Below, in pieces: positions 7,775 to 13,138 of a stretch of 13,138 nt of DNA; the first letter of the stretch is position 1, and every line of letters begins with the position of its first letter. Source of the DNA: Clostridium sp. UBA2485 (GTDB lineage Bacteria; Bacillota; Clostridia; Clostridiales; Clostridiaceae); NCBI RefSeq assembly GCF_002341865.1, contig NZ_DDOV01000016.1, forward strand, positions 1 to 13,138, in the 5' to 3' direction. The notes beneath the pieces are model-generated. The model was given only the letters and a program-made list of their open reading frames with translations, was not told where the DNA came from and did not search any database. The translations under genes and the position numbers were made by a program.

Positions 7775-8488
7775 CTAGTTATTTTTAAATTTTATTAGTT
7801 TATTATATATATATATATTCATCTCTTCTGATTTTTTCTTGTCCACTTCCTCTGGAAGAGAAGCTATATAACTTTTTATTTCTTTAACATCATTATATGA
7901 ACGAGTATCCTCCTTTAAATTTTCTAAAGAAGACACCCACTTTTTTAATTCAGTAGTTTTTATAGATTTAACTTGTGCATCTGATGTTTTATTTATTACC
8001 TTTAATTCAGCCTCTACAATTTTACTTAGTTCAACTATAGATAAATCCTCATAAGGCAAAGTTATTACTATTTTAGCATTTGGAATCTTATTTCCATTTA
8101 ATTTTTCTATAACTTTATCACAATCATTTCCAGTATATATACCTTGATACACTTTATAAGTATTATCTTGTTCTACAACGAAAGGGCTACCAAAAGAGTT
8201 TAACTGACTTTTTAATTTATCAGCATTTTCTTTTACTTTAAATACACCACATTGAACTAGTATAAAGTCACTACTTTTAATATTTTTCTCTGCACCTTTA
8301 GTTTCTTCATTTTTCTTTTCTTTTTTTGTTTCTGTAATCTCTTTATTACCTTTTTTTAAATCATCCTTAGAAGAGAACTTATTAAAGAGCATAATAGTTA
8401 ATAACAATGCGATTAACATTATAATTAAAAGATAAAGTAAATTATTATTTTTTTTCTTAGGTTTTATATTATATCTTGTGTATTTCAT
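7775..8488 (-). CDS. Membrane-anchored SPOR-domain protein
   Basis: A 237-residue bitopic protein. A basic N-terminus is followed by one membrane segment (about 17-35), a Lys/Glu-rich linker (about 40-72) and a SPOR domain (about 74-144; FILVQCGVFKVKENADKLK and TYKVYQGIY are typical of its two repeats). The last part (about 150-237) is predicted helical and I cannot assign it. SPOR domains bind septal or spore peptidoglycan stripped of stem peptides, so a role in cell wall remodelling during division or sporulation is likely but not shown. ATG start with a strong AGGAGGG site 7 nt upstream. Monocistronic by its flanking terminators (7739-7766 and 8556-8582). Confidence 0.85.
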   Translation of the reverse strand: MKYTRYNIKPKKKNNNLLYLLIIMLIALLLTIMLFNKFSSKDDLKKGNKEITETKKEKKNEETKGAEKNIKSSDFILVQCGVFKVKENADKLKSQLNSFGSPFVVEQDNTYKVYQGIYTGNDCDKVIEKLNGNKIPNAKIVITLPYEDLSIVELSKIVEAELKVINKTSDAQVKSIKTTELKKWVSSLENLKEDTRSYNDVKEIKSYIASLPEEVDKKKSEEMNIYIYNKLIKFKNN

Positions 8489-8555
8489 TTTATTACCCTC
8501 CTATAACCTATAAATACTTGTCCTTAATTTATATTCATAGTTTATGGGGATTATG

Positions 8556-8582
8556 ATAAAAAACCGACATCACTGTCGGTTT
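8556..8582 (-). terminator. Rho-independent terminator after the NlpC/P60 gene
   Basis: AAACCGACA (8561-8569) and TGTCGGTTT (8574-8582) form a 9-bp stem with a 4-nt TCAC loop, 5 bp past the stop codon. In the minus-strand RNA it runs into a tract of six U. It separates this gene from the SPOR gene. Confidence 0.9.
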
Positions 8583-8587
8583 AAATT

Positions 8588-9181
8588 CTAAAAGATTCTT
8601 CTTGCACCTACATATCTAGTGGAATAATACTCTTCTCCTAAATCGCTTATTATTACTCTTCCAGTTCCTGAAGCTGCATGTATAAATTGGCCATTACCCA
8701 TATATATTCCTACATGAGATACAGAGTATCCATCAGTATTAAAAAATACTAAATCTCCTGGTTCTAAAACTGACCTTGAAACGCCCTTACCATATCTTAT
8801 CTGTGAACCAGTATAATGTGGTAAGTCTATACCATAATTACTAAAAACATACTTTGTAAATCCTGAACAATCAAAAACTTCTGGTCCAGTTGCTGCCCAA
8901 ACATATGGACTTCCAAGCTTAGTAGAAGCTAAATCTACTATATCATAAGCAACCTCTGGTGTAGATTCACTCCCGCCTCTGGATAGCCTCTTGCTTTCTA
9001 ATGTTCTATTTGGAACTTTTATTGTTTTATCTGTTGATAAATTAGCTGAACGTAATATTATTTCATTTTTCTTTTTAGGTGTTTCAGTAGCTTGTACACT
9101 TTTGCAATTTATTAAAGTAATTGCAAATATAAACAACATTAAATTCAATAACAACCCACAGGCTTTCTTCATATTTAACAT
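8588..9181 (-). CDS. Secreted NlpC/P60 family peptidoglycan hydrolase
   Basis: A 197-residue exported cysteine peptidase, predicted to be a D-gamma-glutamyl/diaminopimelate endopeptidase that cuts peptidoglycan stem peptides. Residues 1-31 form a signal peptide (MKKAC, hydrophobic core, probable cleavage after VQA). A short linker (about 32-75) has no recognisable wall-binding repeat. The NlpC/P60 domain covers about 77-197, with catalytic C105 in DCSGF, H156 in SHVGIYMG and third residue H168 in FIHAASG. The start is ATG at 9181, with AGGGGG about 8 nt upstream; ATG at 9172 is possible but has worse spacing. It has its own sigma-A promoter at 9329-9358 and a terminator. INCKS resembles a lipobox but has N before the Cys, so a lipoprotein is unlikely. 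Confidence 0.92.
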   Translation of the reverse strand: MLNMKKACGLLLNLMLFIFAITLINCKSVQATETPKKKNEIILRSANLSTDKTIKVPNRTLESKRLSRGGSESTPEVAYDIVDLASTKLGSPYVWAATGPEVFDCSGFTKYVFSNYGIDLPHYTGSQIRYGKGVSRSVLEPGDLVFFNTDGYSVSHVGIYMGNGQFIHAASGTGRVIISDLGEEYYSTRYVGARRIF

Positions 9182-9220
9182 AAACTTTCCCCCTAAAGAC
9201 TAATAGCTATATACATTAAT

Positions 9221-9280
9221 AACCTTAAAATAAATGCCTCTAAATCAATATATAACGTTATCATATAATGTTCTAAGGTT
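9221..9280. other. Inverted repeat in the NlpC/P60 leader
   Basis: AACCTTA (9221-9227) and TAAGGTT (9274-9280) could close a stem-loop in the roughly 140-nt leader. Inside is the 10-bp palindrome ATAACGTTAT (9252-9261). It could be an operator or an RNA structure, or chance in AT-rich DNA. Confidence 0.25.
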
Positions 9281-9328
9281 AATTACTGTATAATATATAT
9301 TATATTTAGTAAATTTTAACTTAAAGAC

Positions 9329-9358
9329 ATTATAAATTATCAAACTATATCTAGTCAA
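9329..9358 (-). promoter_or_regulatory. Sigma-A promoter of the NlpC/P60 gene
   Basis: On the minus strand TTGACT (9353-9358, 5 of 6 consensus) is followed after 18 bp by TATAAT (9329-9334, 6 of 6). Transcription would start near 9322 and give a leader of about 140 nt before the ATG at 9181. This is the best sigma-A match in the window. Confidence 0.7.
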
Positions 9359-9421
9359 CTTTTTTATTAAGACAAATATTCCTAAATAAGTATATATTTC
9401 AAAATAATGTTGTTATATTTT

Positions 9422-9449
9422 AATCTATAAAAGCATATATTTATAGATT
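9422..9449. other. AT-rich hairpin
   Basis: AATCTATAAA (9422-9431) and TTTATAGATT (9440-9449) form a 10-bp stem with an 8-nt loop, about 65 bp upstream of the NlpC/P60 promoter. No U-tract and no gene end nearby; role unknown. Confidence 0.35.
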
Positions 9450-9468
9450 TACTCCTTTCAAATTTAAT

Positions 9469-9492
9469 CTATATATCTATATATCTATATAA
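9469..9492. repeat. Short tandem repeat (CTATATAT x3)
   Basis: Three head-to-tail copies of the 8-mer CTATATAT, the last ending in A instead of T. A simple-sequence tract upstream of the NlpC/P60 promoter; copy number could vary between strains. Confidence 0.6.
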
Positions 9493-9532
9493 TTATGTTA
9501 TTGATTATTTGAATTTCCACCTTATATAGCAC

Positions 9533-9728
9533 GAATTGGCTATTGACAATGGAGAATTATTGATACTTCTCTTTTATAAGAGAAGTTTTAAGTTTATTTC
9601 TTTTTAAAGTGACAGGGTCACTTTTATTAAAAAATCTATTTGAAGAAACTAATTTATAAAATTAATTTCCATCATAATTGTCTATTTTCAATTCTCAATT
9701 GATTAAAGTTGTAAATTGAAATACTCAA
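9533..9728 (+). repeat. Fold-back repeat, copy B
   Basis: The better preserved copy of the element also seen at 7475-7682. It has two internal hairpins: ACTTCTCTT (9565-9573) / AAGAGAAGT (9578-9586) with a 4-nt loop, and AAAGTGAC (9606-9613) / GTCACTTT (9617-9624) with a 3-nt loop. The second is decayed in copy A. The left end (about 9533-9562) and right end (about 9671-9700) form imperfect terminal inverted repeats. The last 22 bp (9707-9728) match copy A at 21 positions. No coding capacity. It lies between the terminator of the 153-residue protein gene and the NlpC/P60 promoter region. Confidence 0.65.
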
Positions 9729-9753
9729 GGATGCAGTTACACTTTTAAATATG

Positions 9754-9792
9754 TAAAAAAATAATGAGTAGCATAATGCTACTCATTATTTT
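9754..9792 (-). terminator. Rho-independent terminator after the 153-residue protein gene
   Basis: AAAATAATGAGTAGCA (9758-9773) and TGCTACTCATTATTTT (9777-9792) form a perfect 16-bp stem with a 3-nt loop. The minus-strand RNA continues in a run of U. The first stem arm overlaps the stop codon at 9791-9793. Confidence 0.9.
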
Positions 9793-10252
9793 AACTATAC
9801 ATGAGAGTTAATCTTACTATTCTTCTCACAAAATTTCTTGCTCTCATATATGGAACTCCTTTAGACTCTAAGAATCTAAATATACCTGGATTATTTCTTT
9901 CTATTCTATTAACTATTCTATCAATTTTCAAATAATTATATCCAGGATATCCTTGTGCTGTTTTTAGATTATTATCTAAAAAATCTAAATTTTCATTTAC
10001 ATTTCCTCTTAAATCTTCTTCTTCATCAAAAACTTTAAATTCGTTATCTTCTTCATCCATAATCCATGGCATAGGTGTTATAAATCCTATAGGATTACTT
10101 CTTTGCATTGGCATAATTCCCATCATACAATACATAGCAGCAAATTCTTCCATCTCTTTAGACATGCTCGTATTATTCATAGGCTCTATAGGAACAAACT
10201 CATATTCCTGAACTCCATCCCCATCAAGATTTCTTTCATTATTTGAATACAT
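9791..10252 (-). CDS. Unrecognised methionine-rich acidic/basic protein
   Basis: I do not recognise this 153-residue protein. It has no signal peptide or membrane segment. Residues 25-65 are unusually rich in Met (MCMMGIMPMQ-like run, 10 Met in this part, 13 in total). Residues 66-95 are strongly acidic (MDEEDNEF, FDEEEDLRG). The last 45 residues are basic and Arg-rich (nine Arg), with a helical look around YLKIDRIVNRIERNNPG and RNFVRRIVRLT. Start ATG with GGGGG about 8 nt upstream. It follows the SOD gene and a possible short ORF in the same direction, with a strong terminator after it, so all three may be co-transcribed. A spore coat or coat-associated role is conceivable given the SOD neighbour, but that is inference only. 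Confidence 0.75.
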   Translation of the reverse strand: MYSNNERNLDGDGVQEYEFVPIEPMNNTSMSKEMEEFAAMYCMMGIMPMQRSNPIGFITPMPWIMDEEDNEFKVFDEEEDLRGNVNENLDFLDNNLKTAQGYPGYNYLKIDRIVNRIERNNPGIFRFLESKGVPYMRARNFVRRIVRLTLMYS

Positions 10253-10290
10253 TATGATACCCCCATATTTATATTAGAGATCAAAAAATA

Positions 10291-10422
10291 AATAACTAGT
10301 AAATAGATCACTCTATTTTGTGAATGGTACCTCAACAAAATTTCCTGATGTCAAGACTATTAAGGACGCTTCCCCACATATTTGATATAAAACATTCATT
10401 CTATGTTCCTTCACTAGTTATT
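10291..10422. repeat. Separated inverted repeat AATAACTAGT
   Basis: AATAACTAGT at 10291-10300 and its exact complement ACTAGTTATT at 10413-10422 flank the possible short ORF at 10313-10399. The two arms could pair in RNA around the ORF, or the repeat may be chance. Confidence 0.3.
10313..10399 (-). CDS. Possible 28-residue peptide
   Basis: A short ORF (starts MNVLYQICGEASLIVLTSGN, ends VPFTK then TAG) fills most of the gap between the SOD gene and the 153-residue protein gene. AAGGAA (10406-10411) stands 6 nt before the ATG, a good ribosome binding site, and an in-frame stop lies a few codons upstream, so it is not the end of a longer gene. The peptide is hydrophobic in the middle with one Cys. 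I recognise no family. A 28-codon ORF with a good site can arise by chance in AT-rich DNA, so it needs comparative support. Confidence 0.35.
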   Translation of the reverse strand: MNVLYQICGEASLIVLTSGNFVEVPFTK

Positions 10423-10467
10423 ACATTTCAGACTCCTTACATTAAAATCTATGTGCAATCCTATAAA

Positions 10468-11070
10468 TTAATTCAACATTTTTCTTAATGCAACCATCCT
10501 ATTATTCACAACTCTCCAATCAATGTTATTCATAAAAACTTCAATATATTTCTTTCTATCAATTCCAAAATCAATCATATATGCATGCTCGTAAACATCT
10601 AAAACAAGTAATGGATAAGCATTCCATATAGGTCCACAATCATGACTGTCCAGTCCATATACATGAAGTTTTTTATCTATAGGCTCATATGCAAGCACTA
10701 CCCAACCCCTAACTGCTAAACCTGCGTTTTTAAACAATTTTTCAAAAAAATCATAACTACCAAAACTTTCGATTATTGCCTCATAAACACATGATGATAT
10801 ACCCTTTACTTCTCCATTCATGTTTTCAAAATAAAGCTCATGAAGCTTAACTCCATCTAATGCAAAACTCTGAGCTACTAAAAGACTTCTATAGGGGCTG
10901 AAAGTAGCATTTGTTCCTTCAAAATCCCTTTGCTCTCTTATACCACTCCATATTTTGTTAACATTCGTTACATATCCTTCGTACAATTTATAATGTTGTT
11001 CTAATTGATTTAGGCTTATTCCTTTAATACTTTTAAAATTAAAAGTTTTAGGACTTAATTTCTCCTCCAT
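10468..11070 (-). CDS. Divergent Fe/Mn-type superoxide dismutase
   Basis: Predicted to convert superoxide to oxygen and hydrogen peroxide. At 200 residues it fits the Fe/Mn SOD family. All four metal ligands can be aligned: H26 (LEQHY), H77 (KLHELYF), D158 and H162 (LDVYEHAY). The gateway tyrosine aligns with Y33 and the C-terminal half shows GWVVLAYEP and NIDW as in the family. The second-sphere position that is Gln in E. coli MnSOD appears to be H143 (LDSHDCG), with Gly (G73) at the N-terminal site where FeSOD has Gln. That combination is unlike the classic Mn and Fe enzymes. It is distant from the ordinary SodA/SodB, so metal and activity are uncertain. ATG start with TAGGAGAG 6 nt upstream. 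It seems to lead a unit with the short ORF and the 153-residue protein; no terminator is visible after it. Confidence 0.85.
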   Translation of the reverse strand: MEEKLSPKTFNFKSIKGISLNQLEQHYKLYEGYVTNVNKIWSGIREQRDFEGTNATFSPYRSLLVAQSFALDGVKLHELYFENMNGEVKGISSCVYEAIIESFGSYDFFEKLFKNAGLAVRGWVVLAYEPIDKKLHVYGLDSHDCGPIWNAYPLLVLDVYEHAYMIDFGIDRKKYIEVFMNNIDWRVVNNRMVALRKMLN

Positions 11071-11302
11071 TATACACTCTCCTAAATTATTACTTTATGC
11101 ATCAACAAATAAACAATCAATCATTAATTAATATTATTTAATTTTGCATATGACTAATCACTCTATTTTAGACGCTTTAATACATTATATTTAATTTGTT
11201 CCTTTAAAATACATGAAATTTACTTCTATTAGGATTATGTTGTAATTTTGAAGTTTTTTATTAGTGAAGAGAAAGAAGTTATTATATTATTTTTATATAT
11301 AA
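11071..11302. other. Leader and promoter region of the SOD gene
   Basis: A 232-bp AT-rich stretch without a gene. TTGATT, 17 bp, TAAAGT on the minus strand is the nearest sigma-A-like pair, but it ends only about 25 bp before the start codon. ATCACTCTATTTT (11157-11169) also occurs at 10307-10319, upstream of the 153-residue protein gene. Confidence 0.3.
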
Positions 11303-11339
11303 TTAAAGCTAATATACTTTAATTGTATATTAGCTTTAA
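11303..11339 (-). terminator. Terminator hairpin after the tyrosine recombinase gene
   Basis: A perfect 15-bp stem (11303-11317 with 11325-11339) with a 7-nt loop overlaps the recombinase stop codon (11336-11338). The following tract on the minus strand is only moderately U-rich (TTATATATAAAA), so termination may be weaker than at the other sites. Confidence 0.75.
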
Positions 11340-12316
11340 AGAATATCTATAATATCCCCTGCATTATTTTTTAATTTATCTATGGAGTGAATATATCTAT
11401 TTGTAGTTGCTAAATTTTTATGTCCTGCAAATTCCCTTACTTTTTCTATAGTTGCACCTTCTGTTATAGCTAGTGTTATAGCAGTATGTCTCGTAGAGTG
11501 AACTTTTAAATCTTTATTTATATTTGCATTTTTACAAATTTGCTTAATTATATAATTTAAGCTGCTAGGATCTAATTTTTCCTTTTTTAAACTATTTTTA
11601 GAATGACCTAAGAACAGATATTCATTCCAATTTTTTTTAAAATCTCTATTACTCTCTTCAACATATTGTCTTATTAGATTTAATACCCCTTTTTGAATTT
11701 TTATTATATCTTTAATATTACCTTTTCTAGTTATGTTAATAACATCATAACCTCCATAGGTAGTTACATCTTTTAGTTTTATGTTTATAATTTCTGATTT
11801 TCTTAAGGCTGTAGTCAATGCTAATGACATTATAGCTTTATTCCTAATTCCTATTATATTAGTAGTATCTATACTTTGAAGCAAAATTTTACATTCTTCC
11901 TTTGTTAAAAATTCTGTGTCCTTATTGTTTATGACTGGCTTTTCTTCTTTTAAATTGCCAAAAGGATTATATTTTATAAGTTCACTTCTTGTACTATTAT
12001 CTTGAAATTTTAATAACCATTTATAAAGTGCACTTAATGATGAAATTTTTCTATTTATAGTAGCAGAAGAAAATTTCTTAGAACTTAATTCTAAAATATA
12101 ATTTTGAGCATCAAATATAGTCACTGCTCTAATGTGATTAATTGTTATATCTTCAACATATTCTACTTTAAAAAAATCTTTAATATCTCTCTCGTAACTT
12201 TTAGCAGTATATTTGCTTTTATTGGCTTTTAAATCTAAAAAATATCTTATAAAATTTTTATCATTAAATAAATTAGTTATTCTCTGCTCATTTTTAATAA
12301 TAATATCGTTATTCAT
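11336..12316 (-). CDS. Tyrosine recombinase / phage-type integrase family protein
   Basis: A site-specific DNA recombinase that cuts and rejoins DNA through a 3'-phosphotyrosine. The N-terminal SAM-like core-binding domain (about 20-105) is followed by the catalytic domain (about 130-318). Counting from the ATG at 12316 (326 residues), the whole catalytic set is visible: R172 (TALRKSEI), K198 (TRKGNIK), H273 and R276 (HSTRHT), H299 (GHKNLATT) and nucleophile Y308 (NRYIHS). The length fits both XerC/XerD-like and integron-free integrases. GTG at 12325 is an in-frame alternative but lies inside the AGGTGA ribosome binding site of the ATG. It sits alone between the ptsH terminator and its own terminator; no excisionase, phage gene or att core is visible. 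It may be a domesticated or orphan recombinase. Confidence 0.92.
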   Translation of the reverse strand: MNNDIIIKNEQRITNLFNDKNFIRYFLDLKANKSKYTAKSYERDIKDFFKVEYVEDITINHIRAVTIFDAQNYILELSSKKFSSATINRKISSLSALYKWLLKFQDNSTRSELIKYNPFGNLKEEKPVINNKDTEFLTKEECKILLQSIDTTNIIGIRNKAIMSLALTTALRKSEIINIKLKDVTTYGGYDVINITRKGNIKDIIKIQKGVLNLIRQYVEESNRDFKKNWNEYLFLGHSKNSLKKEKLDPSSLNYIIKQICKNANINKDLKVHSTRHTAITLAITEGATIEKVREFAGHKNLATTNRYIHSIDKLKNNAGDIIDIL

Positions 12317-12321
12317 ATCTA

Positions 12322-12327
12322 TCACCT
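12322..12327 (-). promoter_or_regulatory. Ribosome binding site deciding the recombinase start
   Basis: AGGTGA lies 5 nt before ATG 12316. The upstream in-frame GTG at 12325 is part of this site, so the longer reading is unlikely. The arrangement is the same as at mreD. Confidence 0.6.
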
Positions 12328-12344
12328 AATGTCTATAACTTAAT

Positions 12345-12369
12345 AAAAACTGCTAACAAACGTCAGCAG
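12345..12369 (-). terminator. Rho-independent terminator after ptsH
   Basis: On the minus strand CTGCTGAC pairs with GTTAGCAG (12362-12369 with 12350-12357, one G-U pair) around a GTTT loop, followed by TTTTT (12345-12349). It lies 15 bp beyond the HPr stop codon and separates it from the recombinase gene. Confidence 0.85.
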
Positions 12370-12384
12370 CTTTTATTATGTTAA

Positions 12385-12642
12385 TTATTCGAAGCTTTCT
12401 ATTAAGTCACAAATGCTTCCTAGCGCCTTTTCTTTATCACTACCTTTAGCCGAAACAGTAATCTTATAATCTTTATTTATACCTAAAGATAGTATTCCTA
12501 TCAAGCTTTTGGCGTTAGCGCTTTTTCCATTGTGCTCAATATTTATATTTGATTTGAAAGATGAAGCTACTCTAACTAACAGTGTAGCTGGTCTTGCATG
12601 TAACCCTTGTGGGTTTTTTACAATAACATCCTTTGATATCAC
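12385..12642 (-). CDS. ptsH: Phosphocarrier protein HPr
   Basis: The small phosphate shuttle of the sugar phosphotransferase system. It takes phosphate from enzyme I on His15 and passes it to EIIA domains. HPr kinase/phosphorylase modifies Ser46 in Firmicutes for catabolite control. Both sites are visible: GLHARPA and KSLIGILSLGI. With the GTG start at 12642 these residues fall exactly at H15 and S46 of the standard numbering and AGAGG lies 8 nt upstream. The upstream in-frame GTG and ATG (12651, 12648) overlap that site and would shift both by two or three residues. The protein has 85 residues, as expected. It lies 28 bp after an aminotransferase gene rather than next to ptsI, and ends at its own terminator. 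A Crh paralogue is unlikely because His15 is present. Confidence 0.95.
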   Translation of the reverse strand: MISKDVIVKNPQGLHARPATLLVRVASSFKSNINIEHNGKSANAKSLIGILSLGINKDYKITVSAKGSDKEKALGSICDLIESFE

Positions 12643-12650
12643 TAGCATCA

Positions 12651-12655
12651 CCTCT
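12651..12655 (-). promoter_or_regulatory. Ribosome binding site deciding the ptsH start
   Basis: AGAGG lies 8 nt before GTG 12642. The in-frame GTG and ATG further upstream (12651 and 12648) overlap or abut this site and cannot use it. Confidence 0.6.
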
Positions 12656-12670
12656 ATAGTTTATTTAAAA

Positions 12671-13138
12671 CTACCCTATGCTATTTACAAATTTTTCAAT
12701 TCTATCTAATCCATTTTTAATGTTATCCATAGATGTTGCATAAGATAATCTTATAAAGTTATCAACTCCAAAAGCTATTCCTGGTACAACTGCAACTTTT
12801 TCTTTCTCTAATAATAAATCGGAGAAAGTTAAGGAATCTTTAATTATTTTTCCATCAAATTCCTTACCTAAAATTTTGCTTATGTTAACCATAACATAGA
12901 AAGCTCCTTCTGGTTTAACACAAGATAAGTTGTTTATTGAGTTAATTCTATCAACCATAAAATCTCTTCTTGCTTTAAATTGTTTTTTCATGTTTTCAAC
13001 TTCACTTTGATCTCCATTTAAAGCTTCTACTGAAGCATATTGAGATATTGAACAAGGATTTGAAGTTGTATGACTTTGAATATTAGACATAAGCTTAGTT
13101 ATCTCTTCGCTAGTTGCAGCGTATCCTATTCTCCAACC
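12671..13138 (-). CDS. Class I/II PLP-dependent aminotransferase, C-terminal part
   Basis: The window holds the last 155 residues; the gene continues past the right edge. The visible part begins with GWRIGYAA, which in the AspC/aspartate-aminotransferase-like fold follows shortly after the PLP lysine (outside the window). It continues with QYASVEAL, RRDFMVDRIN and PEGAFYVMVNISK. The substrate carboxylate arginine is in FIRLSYATS near the C-terminus. The best match by eye is an aspartate or broad amino acid aminotransferase of the AspB type found in Firmicutes; the substrate is not fixed by this fragment. ptsH follows 28 bp downstream and may be co-transcribed. Confidence 0.88.
   Translation of the reverse strand, partial: GWRIGYAATSEEITKLMSNIQSHTTSNPCSISQYASVEALNGDQSEVENMKKQFKARRDFMVDRINSINNLSCVKPEGAFYVMVNISKILGKEFDGKIIKDSLTFSDLLLEKEKVAVVPGIAFGVDNFIRLSYATSMDNIKNGLDRIEKFVNSIG

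Larger units (their letters stand above)
9359..9757. other. Gap upstream of the NlpC/P60 promoter
   Basis: This 399-bp stretch holds a hairpin at 9422-9449, the CTATATAT tandem repeat and repeat copy B. No gene is visible on either strand. Confidence 0.6.

Noticed and set aside
7803..7819. TA-repeat tract
   Set aside because: It encodes the in-frame NIYIYN part of the SPOR protein and is not an intergenic regulatory repeat.
9098..9112. INCKS in the NlpC/P60 signal peptide as a lipobox
   Set aside because: Asn directly before the Cys does not fit the lipobox, and a normal signal peptidase I site (VQA) follows a few residues later.
9469..9492. Tandem CTATATAT repeat considered as a CRISPR-like array
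   Set aside because: The unit is only 8 bp and there are no spacers; it is a simple-sequence tract.
11091..11099. CATAAAGTA on the minus strand before the SOD gene, similar to a sigma-K/sigma-E -10 box
   Set aside because: No convincing -35 element at the right spacing, and the transcript would begin almost at the ribosome binding site.
12345..12384. TTGTTA and TATAGA upstream of the recombinase gene as its promoter
   Set aside because: The boxes overlap the ptsH terminator, match poorly, and would leave almost no leader before the ribosome binding site.

Overview
The window is strongly AT-rich and every convincing gene lies on the minus strand. It looks like the chromosome of a low-GC, spore-forming anaerobe of Clostridium sensu stricto. 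The grounds are the gene order DUF4321 - maf - radC - mreB - mreC - mreD - pbp2, the very long asparagine-tailed class B PBP, the AT-rich intergenic hairpin repeats and the purine-rich ribosome binding sites. Species is not resolved. Coordinates below run left to right; transcription runs right to left.

Right end (13138-12345): the C-terminal part of a class I/II PLP aminotransferase, then the phosphocarrier HPr (ptsH), closed by a rho-independent terminator. Next (12316-11303) is a stand-alone tyrosine recombinase with a complete catalytic set and its own terminator hairpin. No other part of a mobile element is visible next to it.

Middle (11070-9758): a probable transcription unit of a divergent Fe/Mn-type superoxide dismutase, a possible 28-codon peptide and an unrecognised methionine-rich 153-residue protein, ending in a perfect 16-bp hairpin terminator. 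After it come a signal-peptide-bearing NlpC/P60 peptidoglycan hydrolase, with a good sigma-A promoter and a long leader, and a membrane-anchored SPOR-domain protein. Each of these two has its own terminator.

Left half (7376-380): the cell-shape operon. It reads DUF4321 membrane protein, Maf nucleotide pyrophosphatase, RadC, then the elongasome genes mreB, mreC, mreD and PBP2. The genes are tightly packed, several ribosome binding sites overlap the preceding stop codon, and the operon ends at an 18-bp perfect hairpin. MreB organises the lateral-wall synthesis machinery, MreC and MreD connect it through the membrane, and PBP2 crosslinks the new glycan. The min genes often found next to this cluster are not in the remaining 379 bp, which hold no recognisable gene.

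A feature that ordinary annotation would miss is a family of non-coding fold-back repeats: two nearly full copies (about 7475-7682 and 9533-9728) and one truncated copy in the opposite orientation (about 300-371). I found no clear new defence system, CRISPR array or tRNA/rRNA gene. The least explained coding stretch is the SOD, short-ORF and 153-residue-protein unit.
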